A stretch of DNA of 38,147 nucleotides, from NCBI RefSeq assembly GCF_023283895.1, contig NZ_JAKILB010000023.1:1-38147 (forward strand), written 5' to 3'. The stretch is from Shewanella pneumatophori (GTDB lineage: Bacteria > Pseudomonadota > Gammaproteobacteria > Enterobacterales > Shewanellaceae). Below, one piece after another: positions 6,792 to 16,400 of the stretch. The notes under the pieces are model-generated. The model did no database searches and was not told where the DNA came from. It saw only the letters and a list, made by a program, of their open reading frames with translations. Every line of letters begins with the position of its first letter. Position 1 is the first letter of the stretch. A program made the position numbers and the translations under genes.

Positions 6792-7220
6792 ATGGCAAAG
6801 AAAGTTGATGGTTACATCAAACTACAAGTTGCAGCCGGTGCTGCAAACCCGTCGCCACCAGTTGGTCCAGCATTGGGTCAGAAAGGTGTTAACATCATGG
6901 AATTCTGTAAAGCATTCAACGCTCGTACTGAAAAGTTCGAGAAAGGTATGCCAATTCCTGTAGTTATCACTGTTTACTCTGATCGCTCTTTCACTTTCGA
7001 AACTAAGACTCCACCTGCGTCTTTCCTACTGCTTAAAGCAGCTGGTCTGAAGTCAGGTTCTGGCCGTCCTAACACTGAAAAAGTGGGAACTATCAAGCGT
7101 AGCGCTGTCCAGGAAATCGCTGAGACTAAAGCCGCTGATATGACTGGTGCTGATATTGAAGCGATGACTCGCTCAATTGAAGGTACTGCGCGTTCAATGG
7201 GTTTGGTAGTAGAGGACTAA
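6792..7220 (+). CDS. rplK: 50S ribosomal protein L11
   Basis: L11 binds the GTPase-associated centre of 23S rRNA and is needed for RelA activation on stalled ribosomes. The 142-residue length is standard. N-terminal PNPSPPVGPALGQKGVNIMEFCK-type segment (with the conserved prolines of the thiopeptide-binding region, about 20-33) and the C-terminal RNA-binding domain (SGRPNTEKVG onward) are present. Start ATG 6792 follows GAGGAAA. An overlapping frame from 6751 is a shadow. rplA begins four bases after the stop. Confidence 0.98.
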   Translation: MAKKVDGYIKLQVAAGAANPSPPVGPALGQKGVNIMEFCKAFNARTEKFEKGMPIPVVITVYSDRSFTFETKTPPASFLLLKAAGLKSGSGRPNTEKVGTIKRSAVQEIAETKAADMTGADIEAMTRSIEGTARSMGLVVED

Positions 7221-7224
7221 TATA

Positions 7225-7926
7225 ATGGCAAAGCTAACTAAACGCGCTCGTCTAATCCGCGAGAAAGTTGAAGCGACTAAAAGCTACGACATCAATGAAG
7301 CTGTTGCACTTCTTAAAGAACTAGCTACTGCTAAGTTCCTAGAAAGTGTTGACGTTGCTGTTAACCTAGGTGTTGACCCACGTAAATCTGACCAAAACGT
7401 TCGTGGCGCTACTGTGCTACCACACGGTACTGGTCGTGAAGTACGTGTTGCTGTGTTCACTCAAGGTGCTAACGCTGACGCTGCTAAAGAAGCTGGCGCT
7501 GAGCTTGTTGGTATGGACGAGCTTGCTGCACAGATCAAAGCTGGCGAAATGAACTTCGACGTAGTTATCGCATCTCCAGATGCAATGCGCGTTGTTGGTA
7601 TGTTAGGTCAAATCTTAGGCCCACGTGGTCTAATGCCTAACCCAAAAACTGGTACTGTAACGCCAAACGTTGCTGAGGCAGTTAAGAACGCTAAAGCGGG
7701 TCAAATCCGTTACCGTAACGATAAGAACGGTATCATCCACACTACTATCGGTAAAGTGGACTTTGAACCAGCTCAACTTAAAGAAAACTTAGAAGCACTA
7801 ATTGGCGCGCTTAAGAAAGCTAAGCCAGCTGCTGCTAAAGGCGTTTTCATTAAGAAAGTAAGCATCTCTACCACTATGGGTGCAGGTGTTTCAGTTGACC
7901 AGGGTAGCCTGGACGACGTTAAGTAA
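7225..7926 (+). CDS. rplA: 50S ribosomal protein L1
   Basis: L1 forms the mobile L1 stalk of the large subunit that helps release E-site tRNA and is the translational repressor of its own operon. The 233 residues match the family (E. coli 234). The two-domain L1 fold is recognised by 'MAKLTKRARLIREKVE' at the start and GPRGLMPNPKTGTVT in domain II. Last gene of the L11 operon; no strong terminator follows, but a new promoter (7927-7955) starts one base after the stop. Confidence 0.98.
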   Translation: MAKLTKRARLIREKVEATKSYDINEAVALLKELATAKFLESVDVAVNLGVDPRKSDQNVRGATVLPHGTGREVRVAVFTQGANADAAKEAGAELVGMDELAAQIKAGEMNFDVVIASPDAMRVVGMLGQILGPRGLMPNPKTGTVTPNVAEAVKNAKAGQIRYRNDKNGIIHTTIGKVDFEPAQLKENLEALIGALKKAKPAAAKGVFIKKVSISTTMGAGVSVDQGSLDDVK

Positions 7927-7955
7927 TTTACAAGTTTCGCGCATTAGTCTATAAT
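7927..7955 (+). promoter_or_regulatory. rplJ (L10 operon) promoter
   Basis: TTTACA (7927-7932), 17-bp spacer, consensus TATAAT (7950-7955), followed by a GC-rich discriminator GCGCGCAC, the type linked to stringent ppGpp/DksA control. A perfect 9-bp inverted repeat CGCGCATTA/TAATGCGCG (7938-7946, 7952-7960) covers the -10 and discriminator. Confidence 0.85.
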
Positions 7956-7961
7956 GCGCGC

Positions 7962-8195
7962 ACTTTGTAGGGTTGGGGCTGTTATTTAATCTTTTAGATT
8001 GATTATTAGCCTCCGTCCAAGACCGTAGGTGTTGGCTCAAGTAGTTAACTTAATTTCCTGCGTAGACGGTGTCGGACCCCAGATAGATTTTATTCTGCTG
8101 GATATATTCGCGCCGTAAGTCGCTAGGTATCAATTGATGCTTAGCATGGTAATTGCTAGGGAAATTTCCCTAGATCGAATCCAGGAGTAAAGCCA
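7962..8195 (+). promoter_or_regulatory. L10 leader (binding site for the L10-L12 complex)
   Basis: Long untranslated leader of rplJ. CCGTC (8013-8017) pairs GACGG (8065-8069), enclosing CCAAGACC and CGTAGG/CCTGCG, which is the kink-turn core that I recall from the E. coli L10 leader almost base for base. Free L10(L12)4 binds here and blocks translation of rplJ-rplL. The distal part (8100-8190) runs up to the AGGAG ribosome-binding site. Confidence 0.88.
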
Positions 8196-8693
8196 ATGGC
8201 ATTAAGACTCGAAGACAAAAAAGCGATTGTTGCTGAAGTCAACGAAGCTGCCAAAGGTGCTTTATCTGCAGTTGTTGCCGATTCACGCGGTGTAACTGTA
8301 GCTAATATGACCGGTCTTCGTAAAGCAGCTCGTGAAGCTGGTGTATACGTTAAAGTTGTACGTAACACACTAGTAAAACGCGCTGTTGCTGGTACTGATT
8401 TTGAGTGCCTAAGCGATACGTTCACTGGTCCTACTTTGATTGCATTCTCTAATGAGCACCCAGGTGCAGCAGCGCGTCTTCTTAAAGACTTCGCTAAATC
8501 ACAAGAGAAGTTTGAAATCAAAGCAGCAGCCTTTGAAGGGGAATTAATCCCTGCAGATAACATTGATCGTTTAGCAAAACTACCAACTTACGAAGAAGCA
8601 CTAGCTCAGTTCATGATGACTCTAAAAGAAGCATCTGCTGGCAAGTTCGTTCGTACATTGGCCGCTCTACGCGATCAGAAAGAAGCTGCTTAA
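8196..8693 (+). CDS. rplJ: 50S ribosomal protein L10
   Basis: L10 anchors the L7/L12 dimers to form the ribosomal stalk that recruits translation GTPases. The 165 residues are the family length: an N-terminal rRNA-binding domain (LEDKKAIVAEVNE, then RNTLVKRAV) and a C-terminal helix that carries the L12 dimers. Start ATG 8196 follows CCAGGAG. It autoregulates through the leader upstream and precedes rplL by 53 bases. Confidence 0.98.
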   Translation: MALRLEDKKAIVAEVNEAAKGALSAVVADSRGVTVANMTGLRKAAREAGVYVKVVRNTLVKRAVAGTDFECLSDTFTGPTLIAFSNEHPGAAARLLKDFAKSQEKFEIKAAAFEGELIPADNIDRLAKLPTYEEALAQFMMTLKEASAGKFVRTLAALRDQKEAA

Positions 8694-8746
8694 TTTTACA
8701 AGCCGCTTAATTAAATTGAATTCAGTACAATTAGGAATTTTTTGTT

Positions 8747-9112
8747 ATGTCTATCACTAAAGACCAAATCTTAGAAGCCCTTGCAGCTATGTCTGTAATG
8801 GAAGTTGTTGAACTAATCGAAGCAATGGAAGAGAAGTTCGGCGTTTCTGCTGCTGCTGCTGTTGTTTCAGGTGGTGGCGATGCTGCTGCTGCTGAAGAGA
8901 AAACAGAATTCGACGTAATTCTTACTTCTCACGGCGACAACAAAGTTGCAGTAATTAAAGCTCTTCGTGGCGCTACAGGTCTAGGCCTGAAAGAAGCTAA
9001 AGGCATGGCTGAATCTGCTCCAGTAGCAGTTAAAGAAGCTATCTCTAAAGAAGAAGCTGAAGCTCTTAAAACTGAACTTGAAGCAGCTGGTGCTGCAGTA
9101 GAGATCAAGTAA
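8747..9112 (+). CDS. rplL: 50S ribosomal protein L7/L12
   Basis: The only multi-copy ribosomal protein; its C-terminal domain binds EF-Tu, EF-G, IF2 and RF3. The 121 residues show the N-terminal dimerisation helices (1-32), the Ala/Gly-rich flexible hinge (about 33-53) and the compact C-terminal domain with KVAVIKALRGATGLGLKEAK at about 66-85. Upstream TAGGAA serves as ribosome-binding site. It is followed by transcription attenuators that lower expression of rpoBC relative to L12. Confidence 0.98.
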   Translation: MSITKDQILEALAAMSVMEVVELIEAMEEKFGVSAAAAVVSGGGDAAAAEEKTEFDVILTSHGDNKVAVIKALRGATGLGLKEAKGMAESAPVAVKEAISKEEAEALKTELEAAGAAVEIK

Positions 9113-9131
9113 GTTATACTCTAACTTACAA

Positions 9132-9212
9132 CCTCCCGAGTAATCGGGCGGAGGCTGGCGGTTTTTTAACCGTCGGCCTTTTTTGCGCTGTAAGCGCAGG
9201 CGATTTTTTTTT
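9132..9212 (+). terminator. rplL-rpoB attenuator: two tandem terminator hairpins plus a competing hairpin
   Basis: Main hairpin: AGGCTGGCGGTT (9152-9163) with AACCGTCGGCCT (9168-9179), 12 bp with two G-T pairs, then T6 (9179-9184). A second hairpin TGCGCT/AGCGCA (9184-9189, 9193-9198) is followed, after five bases, by T9 (9204-9212). Upstream, CCCGA/TCGGG (9135-9139, 9144-9148) capped by CCT/AGG (9132-9134, 9152-9154) shares three bases with the main stem, so the two are partly exclusive. E. coli has a partial terminator at the same place. Confidence 0.85.
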
Positions 9213-9351
9213 CACCGTTTATCGCCAGATTTCGCAGTTCCTAGCAGAGATTACTGGTTGGGTTCTTGCTTTCAACGGTGATGGGCAAACGCGCTGTTTC
9301 AACATTTAGGTTGATTCAGTCTTGGTCACATCTCGCAATCAGAGGAAACCC

Positions 9352-12300
9352 ATGGTTTACTCCTATTCTGAAAAGAAGCGTATTCGCAAAGACTTTGGTA
9401 AACGTCCACGTGTTTTGGATATTCCTTACCTTTTGTCAATCCAGTTGGACTCTTTTAAGAAGTTCACCGATCAAGATCCTACAGGTGAGCGTGGCTTCGA
9501 AGCTGCCTTCCGTAGCGTTTTTCCCATCAAGAGCTTTTCTGGTAACTCTGAGCTTCAATATGTCAGCTACAAACTAGGCGAGCCAGTTTTTGATGTGAAA
9601 GAGTGTCAAATCCGCGGTGTTACATACTCTGCACCTCTACGCGTTAAACTGCGTATGGTTCTGTATGACCGTGAAGCTGCACCTGGCACAGTAAAAGACA
9701 TTAAAGAACAAGAAGTCTATATGGGGGATATCCCTCTTATGACTGAAAACGGTACCTTTGTAATCAATGGTACTGAGCGTGTAATCGTATCTCAGCTACA
9801 CCGTAGCCCGGGCGTATTCTTTGATCATGACCGTGGTAAAACCCACTCTTCAGGTAAGGTGCTATATAACGCACGTATTATTCCTTACCGTGGTTCTTGG
9901 TTGGACTTTGAATTCGATCCGAAAGATGCTCTGTTTGTTCGTATTGACCGTCGTCGTAAGTTGGCGGCGTCGATCATTCTGCGCGCTTTAGATTATTCTA
10001 CTCAAGATATTCTTGACCTGTTCTTCGATCGCGTAAACTTTAAGATCAAGAAAGATTCACTAGTAATGGATCTTGTTGCTGACCGTCTACGTGGCGAAAC
10101 AGCAAGCTATGATATTAAAGACGCTGAAGGCACTGTTCTTGTTGAGAAGGGCCGTCGCATCACTGCACGCCACATTCGTCAACTTGAAAAGACAAATACA
10201 ACTGAGCTTGAAGTACCAGTTGAATACATCGCTGGTAAGATTTCTGGTCAAGACTACATTGATCCAGATACAGGCGAAGTTTTGGTTTCTGCTAACGCTG
10301 AAATCAGTCTTGAAGATCTTGCTAAGCTATCTATGGCTGGTATCAAAGAAATCAGCACTCTGTATATCAACGAGCTTGATAACGGTGCTTATATCTCTGA
10401 CACACTACGTATCGATTCAACAACTAACCGCCTTGAAGCGCTAGTTGAAATCTACCGTATGATGCGCCCAGGCGAGCCACCAACCAAAGATGCAGCAGAA
10501 GCACTATTTAACAACCTATTCTTCAGCGAAGAACGTTATGATCTATCTAAAGTAGGTCGTATGAAGTTCAACCGTCGTCTAAGCATTGATGACGATGAAG
10601 GTACGGGTATCTTAACCAAAGAAGATATCGTTGCCGTGATGAAGAACATTATCGCCATCCGTAATGGTTTGGACGAAGTGGATGATATCGATCACCTAGG
10701 TAACCGTCGTATCCGTAGTGTTGGTGAAATGGCTGAAAACCAGTTCCGTGTTGGTCTAGTTCGTGTAGAGCGTGCCGTACGTGAACGTTTAAGCCTTGGC
10801 GATCTAAATGAGCTAATGCCTCAAGACTTGATCAATGCTAAGCCAATCTCTGCAGCTGTTAAAGAATTCTTTGGCTCTTCACAGCTTTCACAGTTCATGG
10901 ACCAAAACAACCCATTGTCAGAAGTAACGCATAAGCGTCGTATTTCTGCTCTAGGTCCTGGTGGTCTAACACGTGAACGTGCAGGTTTCGAAGTTCGAGA
11001 CGTACACCCGACTCACTACGGTCGTCTATGTCCAATCGAAACGCCTGAAGGTCCAAACATTGGTTTGATCAACTCGTTGTCAACCTTTGCTCGTACTAAC
11101 AACTATGGTTTCCTAGAAACACCTTACCGTAAGGTTATCGATGGTGTGGTTACTGATGAGGTAGATTACCTATCAGCAATCGAAGAAGGCCGTTATGTTA
11201 TTGCACAGGCAATCGTTGAGCTAGACGAAAACGGTCGCATGATGGACGAGCTAATTGCTTGTCGTCATAAAGGTGATTCAACCTTTATGGGTGCAGCTGA
11301 TATCCAGTATATGGACGTTTCACCACAACAGATTATTTCTGTTGCGGCATCGCTAATTCCGTTCCTAGAACACGATGACGCGAACCGTGCATTGATGGGT
11401 GCGAACATGCAACGTCAGGCTGTTCCAACTCTGAAGGCTGATAAGCCATTAGTTGGTACAGGTATTGAGCGTACACTTGCTGTTGACTCTGGCGTGGTTG
11501 TTGCTGCTAAACGTGGTGGTTACGTTGACTACGTTGATGCGAGCCGTATCGTTGTTAAAGTTAACGAATCTGAATTGACTCCTGGTGAAGCGGGTATCGA
11601 TATCTACAACTTGACTAAATACACGCGTTCTAACCAGAACACATGTATTAACCAACGTCCATGTTGTAGCGTAGGCGATCCAGTTGTTCGCGGTGACGTA
11701 CTAGCCGATGGTCCATCTACCGACTTAGGTGATTTGGCTCTTGGTCAGAACATGCGTATCGCGTTCATGCCTTGGAACGGTTACAACTTCGAAGACTCGA
11801 TCTTAATCTCTGAGCGCGTAGCTCAAGAAGACCGTTTCACAACTATCCACATTCAAGAGCTTTCATGTATTGCTCGTGATACTAAGTTGGGTAGCGAAGA
11901 GATCACTGCTGATATTCCAAACGTTGGTGAGTCTGCGCTTTCTAAGCTAGATGAATCAGGTATCGTTTATATCGGTGCAGAAGTTAAGGGTGGCGACATC
12001 CTAGTTGGTAAAGTAACACCTAAAGGTGAAACGCAGCTGACTCCAGAAGAAAAACTTCTACGTGCAATCTTCGGCGAAAAAGCATCTGACGTTAAAGACA
12101 GCTCACTACGCGTACCTAACTCTGTTAAAGGTACTATCATCGACGTACAAGTATTTACTCGTGACGGCGTTGAGAAAGACAAGCGTGCTGTAGAAATCGA
12201 AGAGATGCACATCGCTCAGGCGAAGAAGGATTTGACTGAAGAGTTCCAAATTCTTGAAGATGGTGTTCTTGGTCGTGCTCGCAACCTATTACTAGGTGCT

Positions 12301-13383
12301 GGTTTCGATGAAGCCCAACTTAACGCTATTCCTCGCTCACAGTTGTTGGTTCAAACCATCGATGATGAAGCGAAGCAAACTGAGCTAGAACAACTAGCTG
12401 AGCAAGCAGAAGAGCTAAAAGCCGATTTCGATAAGAAGTTCGAGATCAAGCGCCGTAAGATCACTCAAGGTGATGACTTAGCACCTGGTGTACTGAAGAT
12501 CGTTAAGGTTTACCTAGCGGTTAAGCGTACTATCCAGCCTGGTGATAAGATGGCGGGTCGTCATGGTAACAAGGGTGTAATCTCTAAGATTTGTCCTGTT
12601 GAAGACATGCCATACGACGAAAAAGGCAACCCAGTGGATATCGTATTGAACCCACTAGGTGTACCTTCACGTATGAACATCGGTCAGGTACTTGAAGTTC
12701 ATATGGGTGCTGCAGCGAAAGGCATCGGTAACCGTATTACTGAAATGCTAGAAGAGCAGCGCGAATTGGCAGAACTTCGCGGATACATCAAGCAAGTTTA
12801 TGACTTAGGTGACGAAGTGCAGCAGCGCGTTGACATCGATACATTTACTGACGATGAAATCTTGCGTCTTGCTAAAAACCTAAAAGGCGGTGTTCCAATT
12901 GCAACACCTGCGTTTGATGGTGCCAAAGAGAAAGAAATCAAGCAGATGCTTGAGCTTGCAGGCCTACCACAATCAGGTCAGTTGACTCTGTGTGATGGTC
13001 GTACTGGTAATGAGTTTGAGCGTAAGGTAACCGTTGGTTACATGTATATGCTAAAACTTAACCACTTGGTTGACGATAAGATGCACGCCCGTTCTACCGG
13101 TTCGTACAGTCTTGTTACTCAGCAACCATTAGGTGGTAAAGCACAGTTCGGTGGTCAGCGTTTCGGTGAGATGGAAGTATGGGCACTTGAAGCTTACGGT
13201 GCAGCATATACACTTCAAGAAATGCTAACCGTTAAGTCGGACGATGTGAACGGTCGTACTCAGATGTATAAGAACATCGTCGACGGTAACCATCAGATGC
13301 AACCAGGTATGCCTGAATCGTTCAACGTATTGTTGAAAGAGATCCGCTCACTCGGTATTAACATCGAGTTGGATCAACAGTAA
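9352..13383 (+). CDS. rpoB: RNA polymerase beta subunit
   Basis: Beta forms one pincer of RNA polymerase and half of the catalytic cleft. From ATG 9352 it has 1343 residues (E. coli 1342) and the expected start MVYSYSEKKRIRKDFGK; the preceding AGAGGAAA is a good ribosome-binding site, and upstream in-frame codons from 9322 are leader. The rifampicin pocket (about 508-534) reads FGSSQLSQFMDQNN then THKRRISALGPGG, wild type at the usual resistance positions (Ser512, Gln513, Asp516, His526, Ser531 in E. coli numbering). Conserved active-site GDKMAGRHGNKG and C-terminal GGQRFGEMEVWALEAYGA are intact. No intein or insertion seen. rpoC follows after 84 bases. Confidence 0.99.
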   Translation: MVYSYSEKKRIRKDFGKRPRVLDIPYLLSIQLDSFKKFTDQDPTGERGFEAAFRSVFPIKSFSGNSELQYVSYKLGEPVFDVKECQIRGVTYSAPLRVKLRMVLYDREAAPGTVKDIKEQEVYMGDIPLMTENGTFVINGTERVIVSQLHRSPGVFFDHDRGKTHSSGKVLYNARIIPYRGSWLDFEFDPKDALFVRIDRRRKLAASIILRALDYSTQDILDLFFDRVNFKIKKDSLVMDLVADRLRGETASYDIKDAEGTVLVEKGRRITARHIRQLEKTNTTELEVPVEYIAGKISGQDYIDPDTGEVLVSANAEISLEDLAKLSMAGIKEISTLYINELDNGAYISDTLRIDSTTNRLEALVEIYRMMRPGEPPTKDAAEALFNNLFFSEERYDLSKVGRMKFNRRLSIDDDEGTGILTKEDIVAVMKNIIAIRNGLDEVDDIDHLGNRRIRSVGEMAENQFRVGLVRVERAVRERLSLGDLNELMPQDLINAKPISAAVKEFFGSSQLSQFMDQNNPLSEVTHKRRISALGPGGLTRERAGFEVRDVHPTHYGRLCPIETPEGPNIGLINSLSTFARTNNYGFLETPYRKVIDGVVTDEVDYLSAIEEGRYVIAQAIVELDENGRMMDELIACRHKGDSTFMGAADIQYMDVSPQQIISVAASLIPFLEHDDANRALMGANMQRQAVPTLKADKPLVGTGIERTLAVDSGVVVAAKRGGYVDYVDASRIVVKVNESELTPGEAGIDIYNLTKYTRSNQNTCINQRPCCSVGDPVVRGDVLADGPSTDLGDLALGQNMRIAFMPWNGYNFEDSILISERVAQEDRFTTIHIQELSCIARDTKLGSEEITADIPNVGESALSKLDESGIVYIGAEVKGGDILVGKVTPKGETQLTPEEKLLRAIFGEKASDVKDSSLRVPNSVKGTIIDVQVFTRDGVEKDKRAVEIEEMHIAQAKKDLTEEFQILEDGVLGRARNLLLGAGFDEAQLNAIPRSQLLVQTIDDEAKQTELEQLAEQAEELKADFDKKFEIKRRKITQGDDLAPGVLKIVKVYLAVKRTIQPGDKMAGRHGNKGVISKICPVEDMPYDEKGNPVDIVLNPLGVPSRMNIGQVLEVHMGAAAKGIGNRITEMLEEQRELAELRGYIKQVYDLGDEVQQRVDIDTFTDDEILRLAKNLKGGVPIATPAFDGAKEKEIKQMLELAGLPQSGQLTLCDGRTGNEFERKVTVGYMYMLKLNHLVDDKMHARSTGSYSLVTQQPLGGKAQFGGQRFGEMEVWALEAYGAAYTLQEMLTVKSDDVNGRTQMYKNIVDGNHQMQPGMPESFNVLLKEIRSLGINIELDQQ

Positions 13384-13416
13384 CACTTGGTTACTGCCTC
13401 TATGGCAAAAGAAATT

Positions 13417-13441
13417 GGTGCTCTGCATTTTGCAGGGCACC
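13417..13441 (+). other. Strong hairpin between rpoB and rpoC
   Basis: GGTGCTCTGCA / TGCAGGGCACC (13417-13427, 13431-13441), 11 bp with one G-T pair and loop TTT, no T run after it. It ends 17 bases before the rpoC Shine-Dalgarno. It may be an mRNA stability or processing element; function unknown. Confidence 0.7.
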
Positions 13442-13467
13442 CGGTTTAACTCCTTCAGGAGAGAAAC

Positions 13468-16400
13468 GTGAAAGACTTATTAAAGTTTCTGAAACAGCAA
13501 AGCAAGACTGAAGAATTTGAAGGTATTAAGATCGGCCTAGCGTCGCCAGATCTAATCCGCTCTTGGTCTTTTGGTGAAGTTAAGAAGCCAGAAACCATTA
13601 ACTACCGTACATTCAAGCCTGAGCGTGAAGGTTTGTTCTGTGCGCGTATTTTTGGTCCAGTAAAAGATTACGAATGTTTATGCGGTAAGTATAAGCGTCT
13701 TAAGCACCGTGGTGTGATCTGTGAAAAGTGTGGCGTTGAAGTTACACAGACTAAAGTACGTCGTGAGCGTATGGGTCACATCGATCTAGCTAGCCCAGTT
13801 GCACACATTTGGTTCTTGAAGTCACTTCCGTCTCGTATCGGTTTGATGCTAGACATGACTCTTCGTGATATCGAACGTGTACTTTACTTCGAATCTTTCG
13901 TTGTAATCGAGCCTGGCATGACCAGCCTTGAACGCGGCCAAATGCTAACAGAAGAAAACTATCTGGATGCATTGGAAGAGTACGGTGATGAATTTGAAGC
14001 TAAGATGGGTGCTGAAGCAGTTCTAGAATTGCTACGTGCTATCGATCTTGAGAAAGAAATTGAAATGATGCGCGAAGAATTGCCATCAATCAATTCTGAG
14101 ACTCGTCGTAAGAAGATCACTAAGCGTCTTAAGCTTATTGAGGCATTCTTCACTTCAGGTAACAAGCCTGAGTGGATGATCCTTAAAGTGCTGCCGGTTC
14201 TGCCACCAGATCTACGTCCTCTAGTTCCACTAGATGGCGGACGTTTTGCTACGTCTGATTTGAACGACCTTTACCGTCGTGTAATCAACCGTAACAACCG
14301 TCTAAAGCGTCTGTTAGACCTAGCTGCTCCAGATATCATCGTACGCAACGAAAAGCGTATGTTGCAAGAGTCTGTTGATGCGCTATTAGATAACGGTCGT
14401 CGTGGTCGTGCTATTACAGGTTCTAACAAGCGTCCGCTTAAATCTTTGGCCGATATGATCAAAGGTAAGCAAGGTCGTTTCCGTCAGAACTTGCTAGGTA
14501 AGCGTGTTGACTATTCTGGCCGTTCGGTAATTACCGTAGGTCCTACTTTACGTCTACACCAGTGTGGTCTTCCTAAGAAGATGGCACTTGAGCTATTTAA
14601 GCCATTCATCTATGGCAAGCTAGAAGGTCGTGGCTTAGCTACAACTATTAAAGCTGCTAAGAAGATGGTTGAGCGCGAAGTACCTGAAGTTTGGGACGTG
14701 CTAGATGACGTGATCCGCGAACACCCAGTGATGCTTAACCGTGCACCAACACTGCACAGACTAGGTATCCAGGCATTTGAGCCAGTACTAATCGAAGGTA
14801 AAGCGATTCAGCTTCACCCGTTGGTTTGTGCGGCATACAACGCCGACTTCGACGGTGACCAAATGGCTGTTCACGTGCCACTAACGCTTGAAGCGCAGTT
14901 AGAAGCACGTTCTCTAATGATGTCTACCAACAACATCCTTTCACCAGCAAACGGTGAGCCAGTGATTACACCATCACAGGACGTTGTATTGGGTCTTTAC
15001 TACACTAGCCGTGAGCGTATCAACGGCAAGGGTGAAGGCATGGCATTCTCTGATGTGGCTGAAGCTGAAAAAGCTTACCGCACAGGTGTTGCTGAGCTAC
15101 ACGCTCGCGTTAAAGTACGTATTACGGAAACAACGACGAACGAAGCTGGCGAAAAAGTTAAGACACGTCGTGTTGTTGATACAACCGTTGGTCGTGCATT
15201 GCTTTCACAGATCCTGCCAAAAGGTCTTTCTTATGATTTGGTTAACCAAAACATGGGTAAGAAGCAGATCTCTAAGCTATTGAACACTTGTTACCGTCAA
15301 CTAGGTCTTAAAGATACTGTTATCTTTGCTGACCAATTGATGTACACAGGTTTCCACTTTGCAACTATCTCGGGTGCCTCTGTAGGTATCGACGATATGG
15401 TTATTCCAGATCTTAAGTACACGCTAGTAGCGGATGCTGAAGCGGAAGTTCTTGAAATTCAAGAGCAGTTCCAATCTGGTCTAGTAACAGCCGGTGAGCG
15501 TTACAACAAAGTAATCGATATCTGGGCAAGCGCGAACGAAAAAGTTTCTAAAGCGATGATGGAAAACCTGTCTAAAGAGACAGTGATTAACCGTGATGGC
15601 GAAGAGGAACAACAAGAATCGTTCAACAGCATCTACATGATGGCCGACTCAGGCGCTCGTGGTAGTGCTGCACAGATTCGTCAGTTGGCCGGTATGCGTG
15701 GTCTGATGGCTAAGCCAGATGGCTCAATCATCGAAACGCCAATTGTGGCTAACTTCCGTGAAGGTCTAAACGTATCTCAGTACTTTATTTCTACTCACGG
15801 TGCGCGTAAGGGTCTTGCGGATACGGCATTGAAGACAGCTAACTCTGGTTACCTGACTCGTCGTCTAGTAGACGTTGCGCAAGATTTAGTTGTTATCGAA
15901 GACGACTGTGGCACTTACGAAGGTCTAACTATGAAACCGCTTATTGAAGGTGGTGATGTAGTTGAGCCGTTACGTGAACGTGTTCTTGGTCGTGTTGTTG
16001 CACAAGACGTATTCAAGCCTGGTACAGAAGAAGTTCTGATCCCGCGTAATACGCTGCTTGATGAAAGCTGGTGTGACATCGTTGAAGACAACTCTATCGA
16101 CGAAATGATTGTTCGCTCAGTAATTAGCTGTGATACAGACTTCGGTGTGTGTGCTGCTTGTTACGGTCGTGATTTGGCTCGTGGTCATATCATTAACCAA
16201 GGTGAAGCTATTGGTGTTGTTGCCGCTCAGTCTATTGGTGAGCCAGGTACACAGCTTACGATGCGTACATTCCACATTGGTGGTGCGGCGTCTCGAGCTT
16301 CAGCAGAGAACAACGTTCAAGTTAAGAACTCAGGTACTCTGAAGTTACATAACGCTAAGTTTGTAACTAATACTAACGGTAAGCTTGTAATCGTTTCTCG

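Noticed and set aside
6751..6963. 70-codon frame overlapping the L11 leader and rplK
   Set aside because: Out-of-frame shadow; rplK with its own ribosome-binding site explains the region.
9266..9577. 103-codon + frame across the rpoB start
   Set aside because: Overlaps rpoB in another frame; no protein similarity recognised.
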